From Vicinamibacterales bacterium (GTDB taxonomy: Bacteria; Acidobacteriota; Vicinamibacteria; Vicinamibacterales; UBA8438), in assembly GCA_937766455.1 (NCBI GenBank), contig CALLXD010000034.1:39354-103353 (forward strand): a stretch of DNA of 64,000 bases, read 5' to 3'. Shown here one piece after another: positions 54,089 through 61,662 of this stretch. The notes beneath the pieces are model-generated. The model saw nothing but the letters and a program-made list of their open reading frames with translations, made no database searches and was not told the DNA's origin. The stretch's first letter is position 1. Each line of letters opens with the position of its first letter. The translations under genes were made by a program, and so were the position numbers.

Positions 54089-55132
54089 CTAGTTTGAGCT
54101 GGCTCGCCGCCGGCCGGACGGCCGCTGGCCCAGCGCCCGCTGCATCACCTCGTACTGCACCGCGGAGATACGTCCGATCGACTGAATCCAGTAGGCGGCG
54201 TTGTGCCGACCCTCCATCTGCATGTAGTCAAACGGCACGTCGCGCTCCATGAGGATGCTCGCGAGCTCTCTGGCCCCACCAATCAGTCGGTCCTCGGTGC
54301 CGCAGTCGAGATAAATATGCGGCAGCACGTCGTTGTCGAGCTGCGCAATCAGCGTGAACGGGTCGTAGGCGTCCGCGTCTTCGGGCGTGGGGAATTCCTG
54401 CCCATCGGGGGAGCGCTCGACCTGACTACTGAAGCCATCGATACCGATCAGCGGATTCGGTCGGCGGAGCCGCGCCGCGCGCTCTGCCTGCTCGGCCGCG
54501 GTTCGTTCTGGCGCCTGGCGCGGGGGCGCCTCGCCGCGCATCCGTCGGGCGATCTGGCGCGCGTGCTCGAGCGCACCGCTCGTGCTGCCAATCGAAATGA
54601 ACATCTCCGGATGCCGCAGCCCGAGCGTGATGGCGCCGTAGCCACCCATGGACAGGCCGCTGATGGCACGGCCTTCCCGGCGCGCGATGGTCCGGAAGTT
54701 CCAGTCCACGTGGTTGATGACGTCGGTGATGATGTGGTCTTCCCAGTTGTTCTTCTGGCCCCCCGCGTCCGCCGTCCAATTGACGTACCAGGAGTTGCCG
54801 GCGTCGGGCATGACCACGATCAGGTCGTCGTAGAGCCCGGCGTAGAAGGGAGTCCCGTTGGACAGTCCCCACGCGGTGTAGTTTTGCGTCAGCCCATGCA
54901 GCAGATACAGCACCGGATACCGCTGGGTCGACTCGTCGTAGCCGCGGGGCAGGACGATGTTGTATTTCATCGCCCGGTCGACGGCCGGACTGAAGAACTC
55001 GACTGTGTCGAGCTCCAGGCTTTGGGCGGACACCGGCGCGGCGAACGGGATGGCGAGCGTCGCGACCAGGGCGGCTGAGGCCACCGCGATGCGCGCCCAC
55101 GTCTGAATCTGAAGTCGTGGCATGGTCTGCAT
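54089..55132 (-). CDS. Exported esterase D / feruloyl-esterase-like alpha/beta hydrolase
   Basis: 347 residues with signal peptide (IAVASAALVATLAIPFAAPVSAQ). It has the esterase D layout: VEFFSPAVDRAMKYNIVLPRGYDESTQRYPVLYLLHGL (oxyanion region), the nucleophile in AISGLSMGGYGAITLGLRHPEMF, Asp in IYLDCGTEDRLIGG and His in MEGRHNAAYW. A 30-residue insert rich in Arg and Ala (RRMRGEAPPRQAPERTAAEQAERAARLRR) follows the nucleophile. Such enzymes cleave acetyl or feruloyl esters in polysaccharides. Its stop is 36 bases from the quinoprotein start. Confidence 0.88.
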   Translation of the reverse strand: MQTMPRLQIQTWARIAVASAALVATLAIPFAAPVSAQSLELDTVEFFSPAVDRAMKYNIVLPRGYDESTQRYPVLYLLHGLTQNYTAWGLSNGTPFYAGLYDDLIVVMPDAGNSWYVNWTADAGGQKNNWEDHIITDVINHVDWNFRTIARREGRAISGLSMGGYGAITLGLRHPEMFISIGSTSGALEHARQIARRMRGEAPPRQAPERTAAEQAERAARLRRPNPLIGIDGFSSQVERSPDGQEFPTPEDADAYDPFTLIAQLDNDVLPHIYLDCGTEDRLIGGARELASILMERDVPFDYMQMEGRHNAAYWIQSIGRISAVQYEVMQRALGQRPSGRRRASSN

Positions 55133-55222
55133 TCTCCTTCTTAGACTGAACGGCCCATGATACTCGCCGCCGCGCCGGAGCGCCGCGCGCCGAGCGCGAC
55201 TCGGGATCGCGGGCGTCGGGCC

Positions 55223-56347
55223 CTAGTACGACTTGGTGAACCCGTTCCGACTGTTCGTCACCGTGAAGCTGCCGTCTCGTCGTGCGTCTACTTTGATCCA
55301 GTACGCGGGTCCGTTGTGCACCGGTCGCGGCGGCTCGGTTGCGCGGTCCGGCGGCGGCATCGGCGCCAGCGGCATGGTCGGCGCCTGTTCGTCGATCAGG
55401 TTGGCGATAAACACGCCCGGCACGGTGTAGTCCTGGCCACTGAGCTGCGAAAAGTGGAGCTGCCACAGGTCTTCGAGTCCGGGCGACGTAAACAACGTCG
55501 TCATCACTTCAGGCGTGCCGCCTTTTCGCGTGCCGTTGTTCAGCAGCGCCACCCGTGGCGCGAGGGCGTGGACAAGCGTGGCCGAGTTGGACATGTCCAG
55601 CCCGTGGTGCGACACGATGTGGAGGTCGAGGGTCCCGATCGGATTCGCGGGGCACATCAGCTCGAACTCCTTATTAAGCGTGAGGTCGCCCAGATGCAGC
55701 GTGCGAAACTGTCCGAACGCGATGTGCACGCCGACGGACTGCGCGTTCTCCCCGGGGTCGTCGGGCCCGCGTTGGAACGTGGCGCAGTGCGGGTTGGCCG
55801 CCCCGCCGCCCGGCAGCGGCGACCCGAGGCTCTCGCCACCCGAGGTCACGACCGTCACGTCCACGCTACCCAGCGGCACCGTGTCGCCCGCTTCCGCGAC
55901 CGTGCGCCCTGCCTGCGACAGGCCCGCGTAGACATTGTCGAGAAACTCCGCCCGCATCGGGTTGCCGTCGACGTGCCGGCCGGGGTCGATGAAATGCCGG
56001 ATCGGGATGCGCGTGGCCAGCTCCGGCATGCCGCCGTAGTGGTCGCTGTGCCAGTGCGTCGTAATCAAGTGGTCAATCTGTTCCAGCCCCGCATCCTCCG
56101 CGGCCGCCATCATGCGGCCCACGTCGCGGTCGGCGTTTTCGCCGCCGTTGCCCGTGTCAATCAGCAGTGACTCGCCCTCGGGCGAGACAAAGAGCGTCGC
56201 GTTGCCGCCTTCGACGTCGATGAGGTAGATACGCAAGGCGTCATCCGTCTGGGCCGTCGCGGATGTTGACAACAGCGCCAGGGTCAGCGCCGTGCCCACG
56301 CGAGTAGCCAGCGTTGACGGCGTGCGAACAGTGGGTCTCATAGTCAT
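55223..56347 (-). CDS. Exported metallo-beta-lactamase-fold hydrolase
   Basis: 374 residues from ATG 56347 with GGAGA upstream; the longer ORF start at 56419 is unlikely. Signal peptide (GTALTLALLSTSATAQT). The MBL metal motif is THWHSDHYGG near residue 100, preceded by the active-site strand SLLIDTGNGG. VSHHGLDMSNSATLVHALAPRVALLNNGT near the C-terminus resembles the ComEC-type MBL domain. It opens with LRIYLIDVEGGNATLFVSPEG, also ComEC-like. Substrate unknown. It is divergent from the next quinoprotein gene. Confidence 0.83.
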   Translation of the reverse strand: MTMRPTVRTPSTLATRVGTALTLALLSTSATAQTDDALRIYLIDVEGGNATLFVSPEGESLLIDTGNGGENADRDVGRMMAAAEDAGLEQIDHLITTHWHSDHYGGMPELATRIPIRHFIDPGRHVDGNPMRAEFLDNVYAGLSQAGRTVAEAGDTVPLGSVDVTVVTSGGESLGSPLPGGGAANPHCATFQRGPDDPGENAQSVGVHIAFGQFRTLHLGDLTLNKEFELMCPANPIGTLDLHIVSHHGLDMSNSATLVHALAPRVALLNNGTRKGGTPEVMTTLFTSPGLEDLWQLHFSQLSGQDYTVPGVFIANLIDEQAPTMPLAPMPPPDRATEPPRPVHNGPAYWIKVDARRDGSFTVTNSRNGFTKSY

Positions 56348-56458
56348 GAATGGTCTCCGGCCTCCGCGTGGAATCAGCCCGAGTATACGAGCAGACCGTG
56401 CCCGCTCTCCGAGATACAATGCAGGCCTCGATTCGACCCCAACAGGAGACCACTAGCA

Positions 56459-58330
56459 ATGCGCGTCATGCGATCGACGGCCGCCCTCGGCTTCGCCGTG
56501 TCCACTTTGGTGCTGGCCCAGTGCGGCGGCGGGGGAGCCCCCGCTGAAGAGGCGTCCGAGGCGTCCGCGCCAGTCAACGGCGACTGGCCGATGTACCGCC
56601 ATGACCTGGGTGCCACCGGATATTCGCCGCTCGCCGAGATTACGGCCGCAAACGTGTCGACCCTGGCCGAGGCGTGGACGTACTCGCTCGCCCCGGTGGA
56701 CGAGGAGGCGCGGGGCGCGAACTCCCAGGCGACCCCGATCGTGGTCGATGGGGTGATGTATGTCACGGCGGCCGACCGCGTGGTCGCGCTCGACCCCGCC
56801 ACCGGCGCTGAGCACTGGCGGCACGCGGTCGACGACGCTCGTCCCTCTCGACGCGGGGTGTCGTACTGGCCCGGGGCAGACGGCATGGCGCCGCGCATCA
56901 TCTTTACGACCGGTCTGCATCTGCGCGCGGTTGACGCGGCCACAGGCACGTCGGTCGAGAGCTTTGGTGAGGCCGGTCTGGTGGAGATGGGCGTACCGTA
57001 CAACTCGGTGCCGCTCATTGCCGGCAACATCGTGGTGGTTGGCGCCAATACGCCCTCCGGCACCATCGGCGGTATCGGGAATGCCCGCGCGTTCGACGCG
57101 GTCACCGGCGACCTGGTGTGGGAGTTCGACTCCGTGGCCCAGCCGGGGCAACCGGGGCATGACACCTGGGAGGGCGACAGCTGGGAAAATCGGCTGGGCG
57201 CCAATGCGTGGCCGTTCTATTTCTCGATGGACGAGGAGCGCGGACTGGTGTTCTTACCTCTGGCCTCGCCCATTCCCGGCGACTACGGCGGCGACCGCCC
57301 CGGGGACAACCTGTATGGCAACGCGGTGGTGGCTGTCGACATCACTACCGGCGAATACCGCTGGCACTTCCAGACCATTCACCACGACCTGTGGGACGCC
57401 GACCCGCCGGCGCCGCCCGCCATGTTCGATATTCCGCGGGACGGAGGCGTCATCCCCGCGCTCGGTGTCACCACCAAGTCCGGCTATCTCTACATCCTGA
57501 ACCGCGAGACAGGCGAGCCGATCTACGGGGTCGAAGAGCAGCCCGTGGCCGCCAGCGACGTGCCGGACGAGGCCTCGTCGCCGACCCAGCCCATTCCGGT
57601 CAAGCCGGTCGGATTATCGAGACTGACCTACGAGCCGAGCGATCTGGTGACAGCCGAGGACACGTCGGCCGAGCATGTGGCCGCGTGCGGTGAACTGATC
57701 GACACCTTGGGTGAGCTCTACAACGCCGGACCGTTCACACCCTGGGTCTACCGTCCGGAAGGTGCCGCGCTGCGCACGACCTTGTCATTCCCGGGCGGCG
57801 TCGGTGGCGCCAACTGGGGCGGCGTGGCGGTCGACCCGGCCACCGGCTACTTGATGGTGGTGACGCAGGACCTCGGCGCGTTGGGCTATGTGGAAGACGC
57901 ACCGGACGACCATCCCGTGCCCTACCGCAAGGGCCAGCAACGTCCCGCCGCCTTCGTGGCGGAGGTCGACGGTGCGACGTTGCCGTGTCAGCGCCCGCCC
58001 TGGGGCCGACTGACCGCCGTGGACGCCGCCACGGGCGATATCGTCTGGCAGGAAGTGTTGGGCGTCACTGACCAGCTTCCGGAGGGTAAACAGGCCACCG
58101 GTCGGCCCATCCGGGCCGGCGCCATCACCACCGGCAGCGGCCTCTTGTTCGTGGCCGGCACGGACGACGCCCGCCTGCGCGCCTTCGAGTCCAGCACGGG
58201 CCGCGAGGTCTGGACAACGCGTCTGGGCGGCAACGGCAACGCCAACCCGATGACGTATCAGGGCCCAGACGGCAAGCAGTATGTGTCGATTGCCGCCACC
58301 GACACGCTGGTCACCTTCGCGTTGCCGTAG
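56459..58330 (+). CDS. PQQ-dependent quinoprotein, glucose-dehydrogenase-like, possible lipoprotein
   Basis: 623 residues. N-terminus ALGFAVSTLVLAQCGGGGAP has a Cys that could be lipidated, though Gln at -1 is unusual. GDWPMYRHDLGATGYSPLAEITAANVSTL begins the propeller; RGVSYWPGADGMAPRI, GDSWENRLGANAWPFYFSMDEERGLVFLPLASPIPGDYGG and the catalytic HHDLWDADPPAPPAMFDI follow, then GGVGGANWGGVAVDPATGYLMVVTQDLG. The order matches the quinoprotein at 36708-38660 (same class). It should oxidise a sugar or polyol in the periplasm. Confidence 0.87.
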   Translation: MRVMRSTAALGFAVSTLVLAQCGGGGAPAEEASEASAPVNGDWPMYRHDLGATGYSPLAEITAANVSTLAEAWTYSLAPVDEEARGANSQATPIVVDGVMYVTAADRVVALDPATGAEHWRHAVDDARPSRRGVSYWPGADGMAPRIIFTTGLHLRAVDAATGTSVESFGEAGLVEMGVPYNSVPLIAGNIVVVGANTPSGTIGGIGNARAFDAVTGDLVWEFDSVAQPGQPGHDTWEGDSWENRLGANAWPFYFSMDEERGLVFLPLASPIPGDYGGDRPGDNLYGNAVVAVDITTGEYRWHFQTIHHDLWDADPPAPPAMFDIPRDGGVIPALGVTTKSGYLYILNRETGEPIYGVEEQPVAASDVPDEASSPTQPIPVKPVGLSRLTYEPSDLVTAEDTSAEHVAACGELIDTLGELYNAGPFTPWVYRPEGAALRTTLSFPGGVGGANWGGVAVDPATGYLMVVTQDLGALGYVEDAPDDHPVPYRKGQQRPAAFVAEVDGATLPCQRPPWGRLTAVDAATGDIVWQEVLGVTDQLPEGKQATGRPIRAGAITTGSGLLFVAGTDDARLRAFESSTGREVWTTRLGGNGNANPMTYQGPDGKQYVSIAATDTLVTFALP

Positions 58331-58370
58331 CAGGAAGCCGACCGACCTTCGCAGGCCGCGCCGAGGCCAT

Positions 58371-59201
58371 ATGACCTCGATGACAGACACGATTCGCCAG
58401 CGGCGACATCTCGGCGTCGTGTTGGGTCTGCTTGCCGCGGTGGTGACGACCGCGTGCAAGGAAGAGGTCCAGATGCCGGGGGCCTGGGTGCGTGCACTCG
58501 TCGTCGTGGATGGGGACGACGCCGACTGGGCTGGTGCCCTCACCGAGTTCGAGCAGTACGACCTCTCGCTTGGCGTCCTCAACGACGACCAGTTTCTCTA
58601 CGTCGCGTTGGTCAGCGACGGCCCGGTTGCCGCCCAGGCCATGGCCGCAGGGCTTACCGTCTGGCTGCAGCCCGATGGATCCAATGGTGGCCAGTACGGC
58701 ATTCGCTATCCGGTGCCGCCCGATGTGGCGAACCTGGGGACGGTGCGGGGACCGGTCGGCGGCGGGCGACCGACTGGCGCTGGAGGCAGCCCCAGACCCT
58801 CGTCAGGCGGCAGACTGCGCCAGGTCGACCTGATCGGCCCAGGAGACCTCGGCGAGCGTCGGCTTCCGGTCCCCGTCGGCGGCGGACTCGAGGTGGCCGC
58901 CCGGTTCAATGGCCCGATCTTCGTCTACGAGCTACGGGTGCCTCTGGCTCGCGACGCGCGCCATCGTATGGGACTCGGTGTGGCGCCAGGTGCAGAAGTT
59001 CGCATCGGCTTCGAAACCGTCAACCTACGAGACCTGATCGGTGGTGGCGGACGCTTTCCCGGCCGACCGGGCAATTTCGGTGGCGGGGGTGGCCCCGGCG
59101 GTGTGGGGCGAACCTTCGGCGGCGCGCGCGGTATCGACGGTCCCGGTCGCGCCGAGCCACTGGAGCTCTGGGCAACCGTCGAGCTTGCCACCGCTCCGTA
59201 A
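58371..59201 (+). CDS. Predicted lipoprotein with a CBM9-like domain
   Basis: 276 residues. GVVLGLLAAVVTTACKEEVQ is a lipoprotein signal with Cys near 30. VVDGDDADWAGALTEFEQYDLSLGVLNDDQFLYVALVSDG has the D-x-DW-x-A ... FLYVAL pattern of CBM9-type secreted domains. LTVWLQPDGSNGGQYGIRYP follows. The second half is rich in Gly and Pro (RPGNFGGGGGPGGVGRTFGGARG) and ends ELWATVELAT. No catalytic motif is seen. It begins 40 bases after the quinoprotein stop and may be co-transcribed. Confidence 0.6.
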   Translation: MTSMTDTIRQRRHLGVVLGLLAAVVTTACKEEVQMPGAWVRALVVVDGDDADWAGALTEFEQYDLSLGVLNDDQFLYVALVSDGPVAAQAMAAGLTVWLQPDGSNGGQYGIRYPVPPDVANLGTVRGPVGGGRPTGAGGSPRPSSGGRLRQVDLIGPGDLGERRLPVPVGGGLEVAARFNGPIFVYELRVPLARDARHRMGLGVAPGAEVRIGFETVNLRDLIGGGGRFPGRPGNFGGGGGPGGVGRTFGGARGIDGPGRAEPLELWATVELATAP

Positions 59202-59281
59202 CGCCCCAGTTGGCACCAGCGGAACGGCCCAACCCCACTAGCGGGTTTTTCCCTCGAAGGACGTCTGATACAGTCCGATCC

Positions 59282-60226
59282 GTGCAGAATCAGGCCGTCG
59301 TCGACCGAACAATCTGGCTGGATGGGCAGTTCGTCCCCTGGAAGGACGCCACCGTCCACGTCCTATCCCACAGCCTCCAGCGCGGCTCCCTCGTGTTCGA
59401 CTATACGGGGGTGCATCAGACCGCTCGCGGGCCCGGCATTTTCAGGCTCGACGTCCATGTAAAACGCTTGCTGCACTCCTGCGAACTGATGGGCCTGCCC
59501 ATCGCCTACGGACAGGCAGAAATCGAGGCGGCGATCCTGGAGACCGTACGCCACAACCCAGGCGCCCGGGCCGTCAAAGCGAGCGCCTACTACGCGTCCG
59601 TCGAGGTGGATGTGGTCCCCATCGATCAGCGTGTCTCGCTGGCCATCGCCGCGTACGACCCGACCGCGGACATCCTGGGGCACTTGCCAGCCCAGCCCCG
59701 GCCCCGCGCCAGCACCGTGCGGCTATGGCTCGAGAAAAAGACCCATCAGCGACGCGAGGACATCGTGTCACCCCAGGCCAAGGTCTCGGCCAACTACGCC
59801 AGCGGCATGATGGCCAAGTCACGCGCATTGAAAGCCGGCTTCGACGAGGTGCTCTTCGTCAACGAGGACGACCAGCTGGCCGAGGGCCCAACCACGAATC
59901 TCTTTGTCGTCGACGCCACGGGACGGCTCCGTACACCGCCAGAGAAACGAGTGCTGCAGGGAGTGACCCGACAGAGCGTCATCGAGCTTGCCGCAGCCGA
60001 CGGAATCCCCGTCGACGAGTCTGACATCGCCCCGCGCGAACTCATCACGGCCCGCGAGGTATTCCTGACCGGCACGACCGCCGGCGTCCTCCCCGCCGAG
60101 TCTGTCGACGGTCGCCCCGTCGGCGACGTCTGCCCCGGGCCGATAGCAACCCGCCTTGGAGATCACCTGCGCCTCGCTCTCAAAGGCGAAGCCCCCGGGT
60201 TCGAGCACTGGCTTACCTATGTATAG
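59282..60226 (+). CDS. Class IV aminotransferase (branched-chain aminotransferase-like)
   Basis: 314 residues from GTG 59282, which fits the family N-terminus (TIWLDGQFVPWKDATVHVLSHSLQRGSLVFD). The PLP-binding Lys is in SPQAKVSANYASGMMAKSRALKAGFDEVLFVNEDDQLAEGPTTNLFVV, with the downstream Glu of EGPTTN. The C-terminal part has EVFLTGTTAGVLPAESVDGRPVG. Length and motifs match IlvE/D-amino-acid aminotransferases. It transfers an amino group between a branched-chain or related amino acid and 2-oxoglutarate. No RBS stands out before GTG, so the exact start is tentative. Confidence 0.88.
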   Translation: MQNQAVVDRTIWLDGQFVPWKDATVHVLSHSLQRGSLVFDYTGVHQTARGPGIFRLDVHVKRLLHSCELMGLPIAYGQAEIEAAILETVRHNPGARAVKASAYYASVEVDVVPIDQRVSLAIAAYDPTADILGHLPAQPRPRASTVRLWLEKKTHQRREDIVSPQAKVSANYASGMMAKSRALKAGFDEVLFVNEDDQLAEGPTTNLFVVDATGRLRTPPEKRVLQGVTRQSVIELAAADGIPVDESDIAPRELITAREVFLTGTTAGVLPAESVDGRPVGDVCPGPIATRLGDHLRLALKGEAPGFEHWLTYV

Positions 60227-60255
60227 GGCAAGCGCGCGCTGACCTTGAGGCAACG

Positions 60256-60570
60256 ATGAGTATCCCCAACACGCGCCAGTTAGAGCGTCGGCCGACCCAC
60301 CCTGGCCAAATGCTGCGGCAGGACTTCCTTCCCGACTATGGCCTGACCGTCGCGAGCTTGGCGGAGGCGGTTGGAGTATCCCGCCAGTCAATCAATGAGC
60401 TGCTCCGTGCCAGACGTGCCGTCAGTCCAGGGATGGCCCTCCGTCTGTCCCGGTTGTTTGGCAATTCAGCCGAATTCTGGCTGAATGCCCAGCGCGCCGT
60501 GGACCTCTGGGATGCAGCCCACGCCATCAAGGACGAGGTTGTCCGCATCAACCCGTTGCGGGTCGCATAA
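60256..60570 (+). CDS. higA: HigA-family antitoxin, XRE helix-turn-helix; no toxin partner seen
   Basis: 104 residues. HPGQMLRQDFLPDYGLTVASLAEAVGVSRQSINELLRARRAVSPGMALRLSRLFGNSAEFWLNAQRAVDLWDA is the full HigA/addiction-module antidote signature. Normally higB lies immediately upstream; here the upstream gene is an aminotransferase with a 29-base gap and no RelE-like ORF on either strand. It is therefore an orphan, or its toxin was lost. It marks the left edge of the accessory patch. Confidence 0.85.
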   Translation: MSIPNTRQLERRPTHPGQMLRQDFLPDYGLTVASLAEAVGVSRQSINELLRARRAVSPGMALRLSRLFGNSAEFWLNAQRAVDLWDAAHAIKDEVVRINPLRVA

Positions 60571-60619
60571 CAGCCGGTAGCGATAGTCGGCGCTGCGCGC
60601 CGCCGCCGAACCGGAACGC

Positions 60620-60665
60620 TTGCGCGGAGCACGGTCTCACGGTGCGACCGAAACGCGCCAGCGAC
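60620..60665 (+). repeat. Structured repeat copy A (att-like)
   Basis: A 46-base element, 38/46 identical to copy B at 61593-61638. Both begin TTGCGCGGAGCACG, then differ completely over six bases, then share CGGTGCGACCGAAACGCG. GCGCG and CGCGC at the two ends pair, as do GCAC and GTGC inside, so the variable bases fall in a loop. It is preceded by GC-rich imperfect dyads (GGCGC-TGC-GCGCC). Confidence 0.55.
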
Positions 60666-60676
60666 ATTTTTGAAAC

Positions 60677-60886
60677 ATGCCTCACCTGAGCGTCTATTTC
60701 CGAGTCCCCGACGTTGATGCGTTCGTGAAGAGAGCGGAAGACCTTGGCGGACGTGGTCAGACGTTCGACCTTCCCGTCGCCCGTATGGCGGTCGTCGCAG
60801 ACGCTCAAGGAGCCGTCTTCACCGTCGTTCAATATGAACGGGAGGAACAGGGAATCCGCATCAAAGATAGGAAGAGAAAACGATGA
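60677..60886 (+). CDS. VOC/glyoxalase-family protein, C-terminal half only
   Basis: 69 codons. LSVYFRVPDVDAFVKRAEDLGGRGQTFDLPVARMAVVADAQGAVFTVVQ is the second beta-alpha-beta-beta-beta unit of a VOC domain. The first unit is missing: the upstream bases are the att-like repeat and carry no ORF in frame with it. A Lys/Arg-rich tail (EEQGIRIKDRKRKR) ends it. It is probably a fragment brought in by, or cut by, recombination at copy A, rather than a working enzyme. Confidence 0.55.
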   Translation: MPHLSVYFRVPDVDAFVKRAEDLGGRGQTFDLPVARMAVVADAQGAVFTVVQYEREEQGIRIKDRKRKR

Positions 60887-60949
60887 AGAATAGATCGACG
60901 AACACGCCTTCCAAAAACGCAATCCAAACGGATCCGCGGCGCCGAACGC

Positions 60950-60963
60950 TGATTGCTGACGTT
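60950..60963 (+). repeat. Att-like core copy C, ending in GTTAGGC
   Basis: TGATTGCTGACGTT is identical to 61580-61593 (copy B), and the sequence runs on as GTTAGGC, which fits the integron core GTTRRRY. Upstream GCCGAACGCT recalls the flank of copy A (GCCGAAC...AACGCT). The three sites thus share parts pairwise. Confidence 0.45.
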
Positions 60964-60992
60964 AGGCTGAATGACGAGCGAAATACTACCGA

Positions 60993-61292
60993 TCAAACCG
61001 CCGGCCCGTGGCCGCGGAATGCGCCCCAGCGCGCGCGGACAATGACCTCGCGTTCATCGAATGTGTAGTAGATGTGACAGGCGACTTTCCGAAGGTAGAT
61101 GCGCCGGAGACTAGGGACACCGGCTCGGGGATACGGAGTCCCAGAACCTGGAAGCAGCTTCAAGACGTGAAGCGCGTCCTCGAACTCGGTTGCGAAGAGA
61201 TCGACATGGACCCGATTCTCAATCCACCACGATTGCTCACGGTGGACGTGATCACGGGCCGTCTCCGTGAATCGCACACGACGCGGCTTCAA
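60993..61292 (-). CDS. RelE/ParE-family toxin
   Basis: 99 residues. VRFTETARDHVHREQSWWIENRVHVDLFATEFEDALHVLKLLPGSGTPYPRAGVPSLRRIYLRKVACHIYYTFDEREVIVRARWGAFRG is a complete RelE/ParE fold: early TETA, a helix hairpin, R-RIYLRK, then YYTFDE and the final beta strand. ParE members attack gyrase and RelE members cleave mRNA; which applies is not clear. It overlaps its antitoxin gene by four bases, antitoxin first. Confidence 0.85.
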   Translation of the reverse strand: MKPRRVRFTETARDHVHREQSWWIENRVHVDLFATEFEDALHVLKLLPGSGTPYPRAGVPSLRRIYLRKVACHIYYTFDEREVIVRARWGAFRGHGPAV

Positions 61293-61513
61293 CGCGTGCG
61301 GAGCTCCGTTAGGATCTGCTCCGCGTCGACGAGGCGACCGGCAGCAACATCGGCATTCGACGCCTGGAGGGCGTCGTGAAGGGCGGCACGGTCAGTTTCA
61401 TCGAGCCAGTCGCCGGGGTCCAGCGGGAGCAGTGAAACCTCTGTGCCTTCAGGCAGTTCCGTCGGCTCGTTGACGACCAAACGACCGGCCTGAACACGTG
61501 CCTTGATGGTCAT
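61289..61513 (-). CDS. Antitoxin of the RelE/ParE module
   Basis: 74 residues. The N-terminus MTIKARVQAGRLVVNEPTELPEGTEVSLLPLD is a short AbrB/DUF-type beta strand pattern seen in antitoxins paired with RelE/ParE toxins; the helical tail (DETDRAALHDALQASNADVAAGRLVDAEQILTEL) would wrap the toxin. ATGA overlap with the toxin gene supports one operon. Start from ATG 61513. Confidence 0.8.
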   Translation of the reverse strand: MTIKARVQAGRLVVNEPTELPEGTEVSLLPLDPGDWLDETDRAALHDALQASNADVAAGRLVDAEQILTELRTR

Positions 61514-61535
61514 GAAATGACGTTATCACTACGCT

Positions 61536-61638
61536 GGTCGCCCAACAAGCAACGCAGCGGACCGGCCGAGGCCGGCCGGTGATTGCTGACGTTTGCGCGG
61601 AGCACGAATCAGCGGTGCGACCGAAACGCGTCAGTGAC
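61536..61638 (+). repeat. Att-like copy B (GCCCAAC start, central GC stem, repeat copy)
   Basis: The sequence from GCCCAAC near 61539 runs through a perfect hairpin CCGGCC-GA-GGCCGG (61562-61575) to TGATTGCTGACGTT (61580-61593) and then the 46-base repeat copy B (61593-61638). GCCCAAC fits the RYYYAAC end of an attC site; the opposite core GTTTGCG fits GTTRRRY poorly. It closes the accessory patch next to the CoA-transferase gene. Confidence 0.45.
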
Positions 61639-61662
61639 CCGCCGCTACACCACACACGCTAG

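Noticed and set aside
60883-61068. 61-aa ORF after the VOC fragment
   Set aside because: No recognisable domain; it runs across att-like site C and into the 3' end of the opposite-strand toxin gene.
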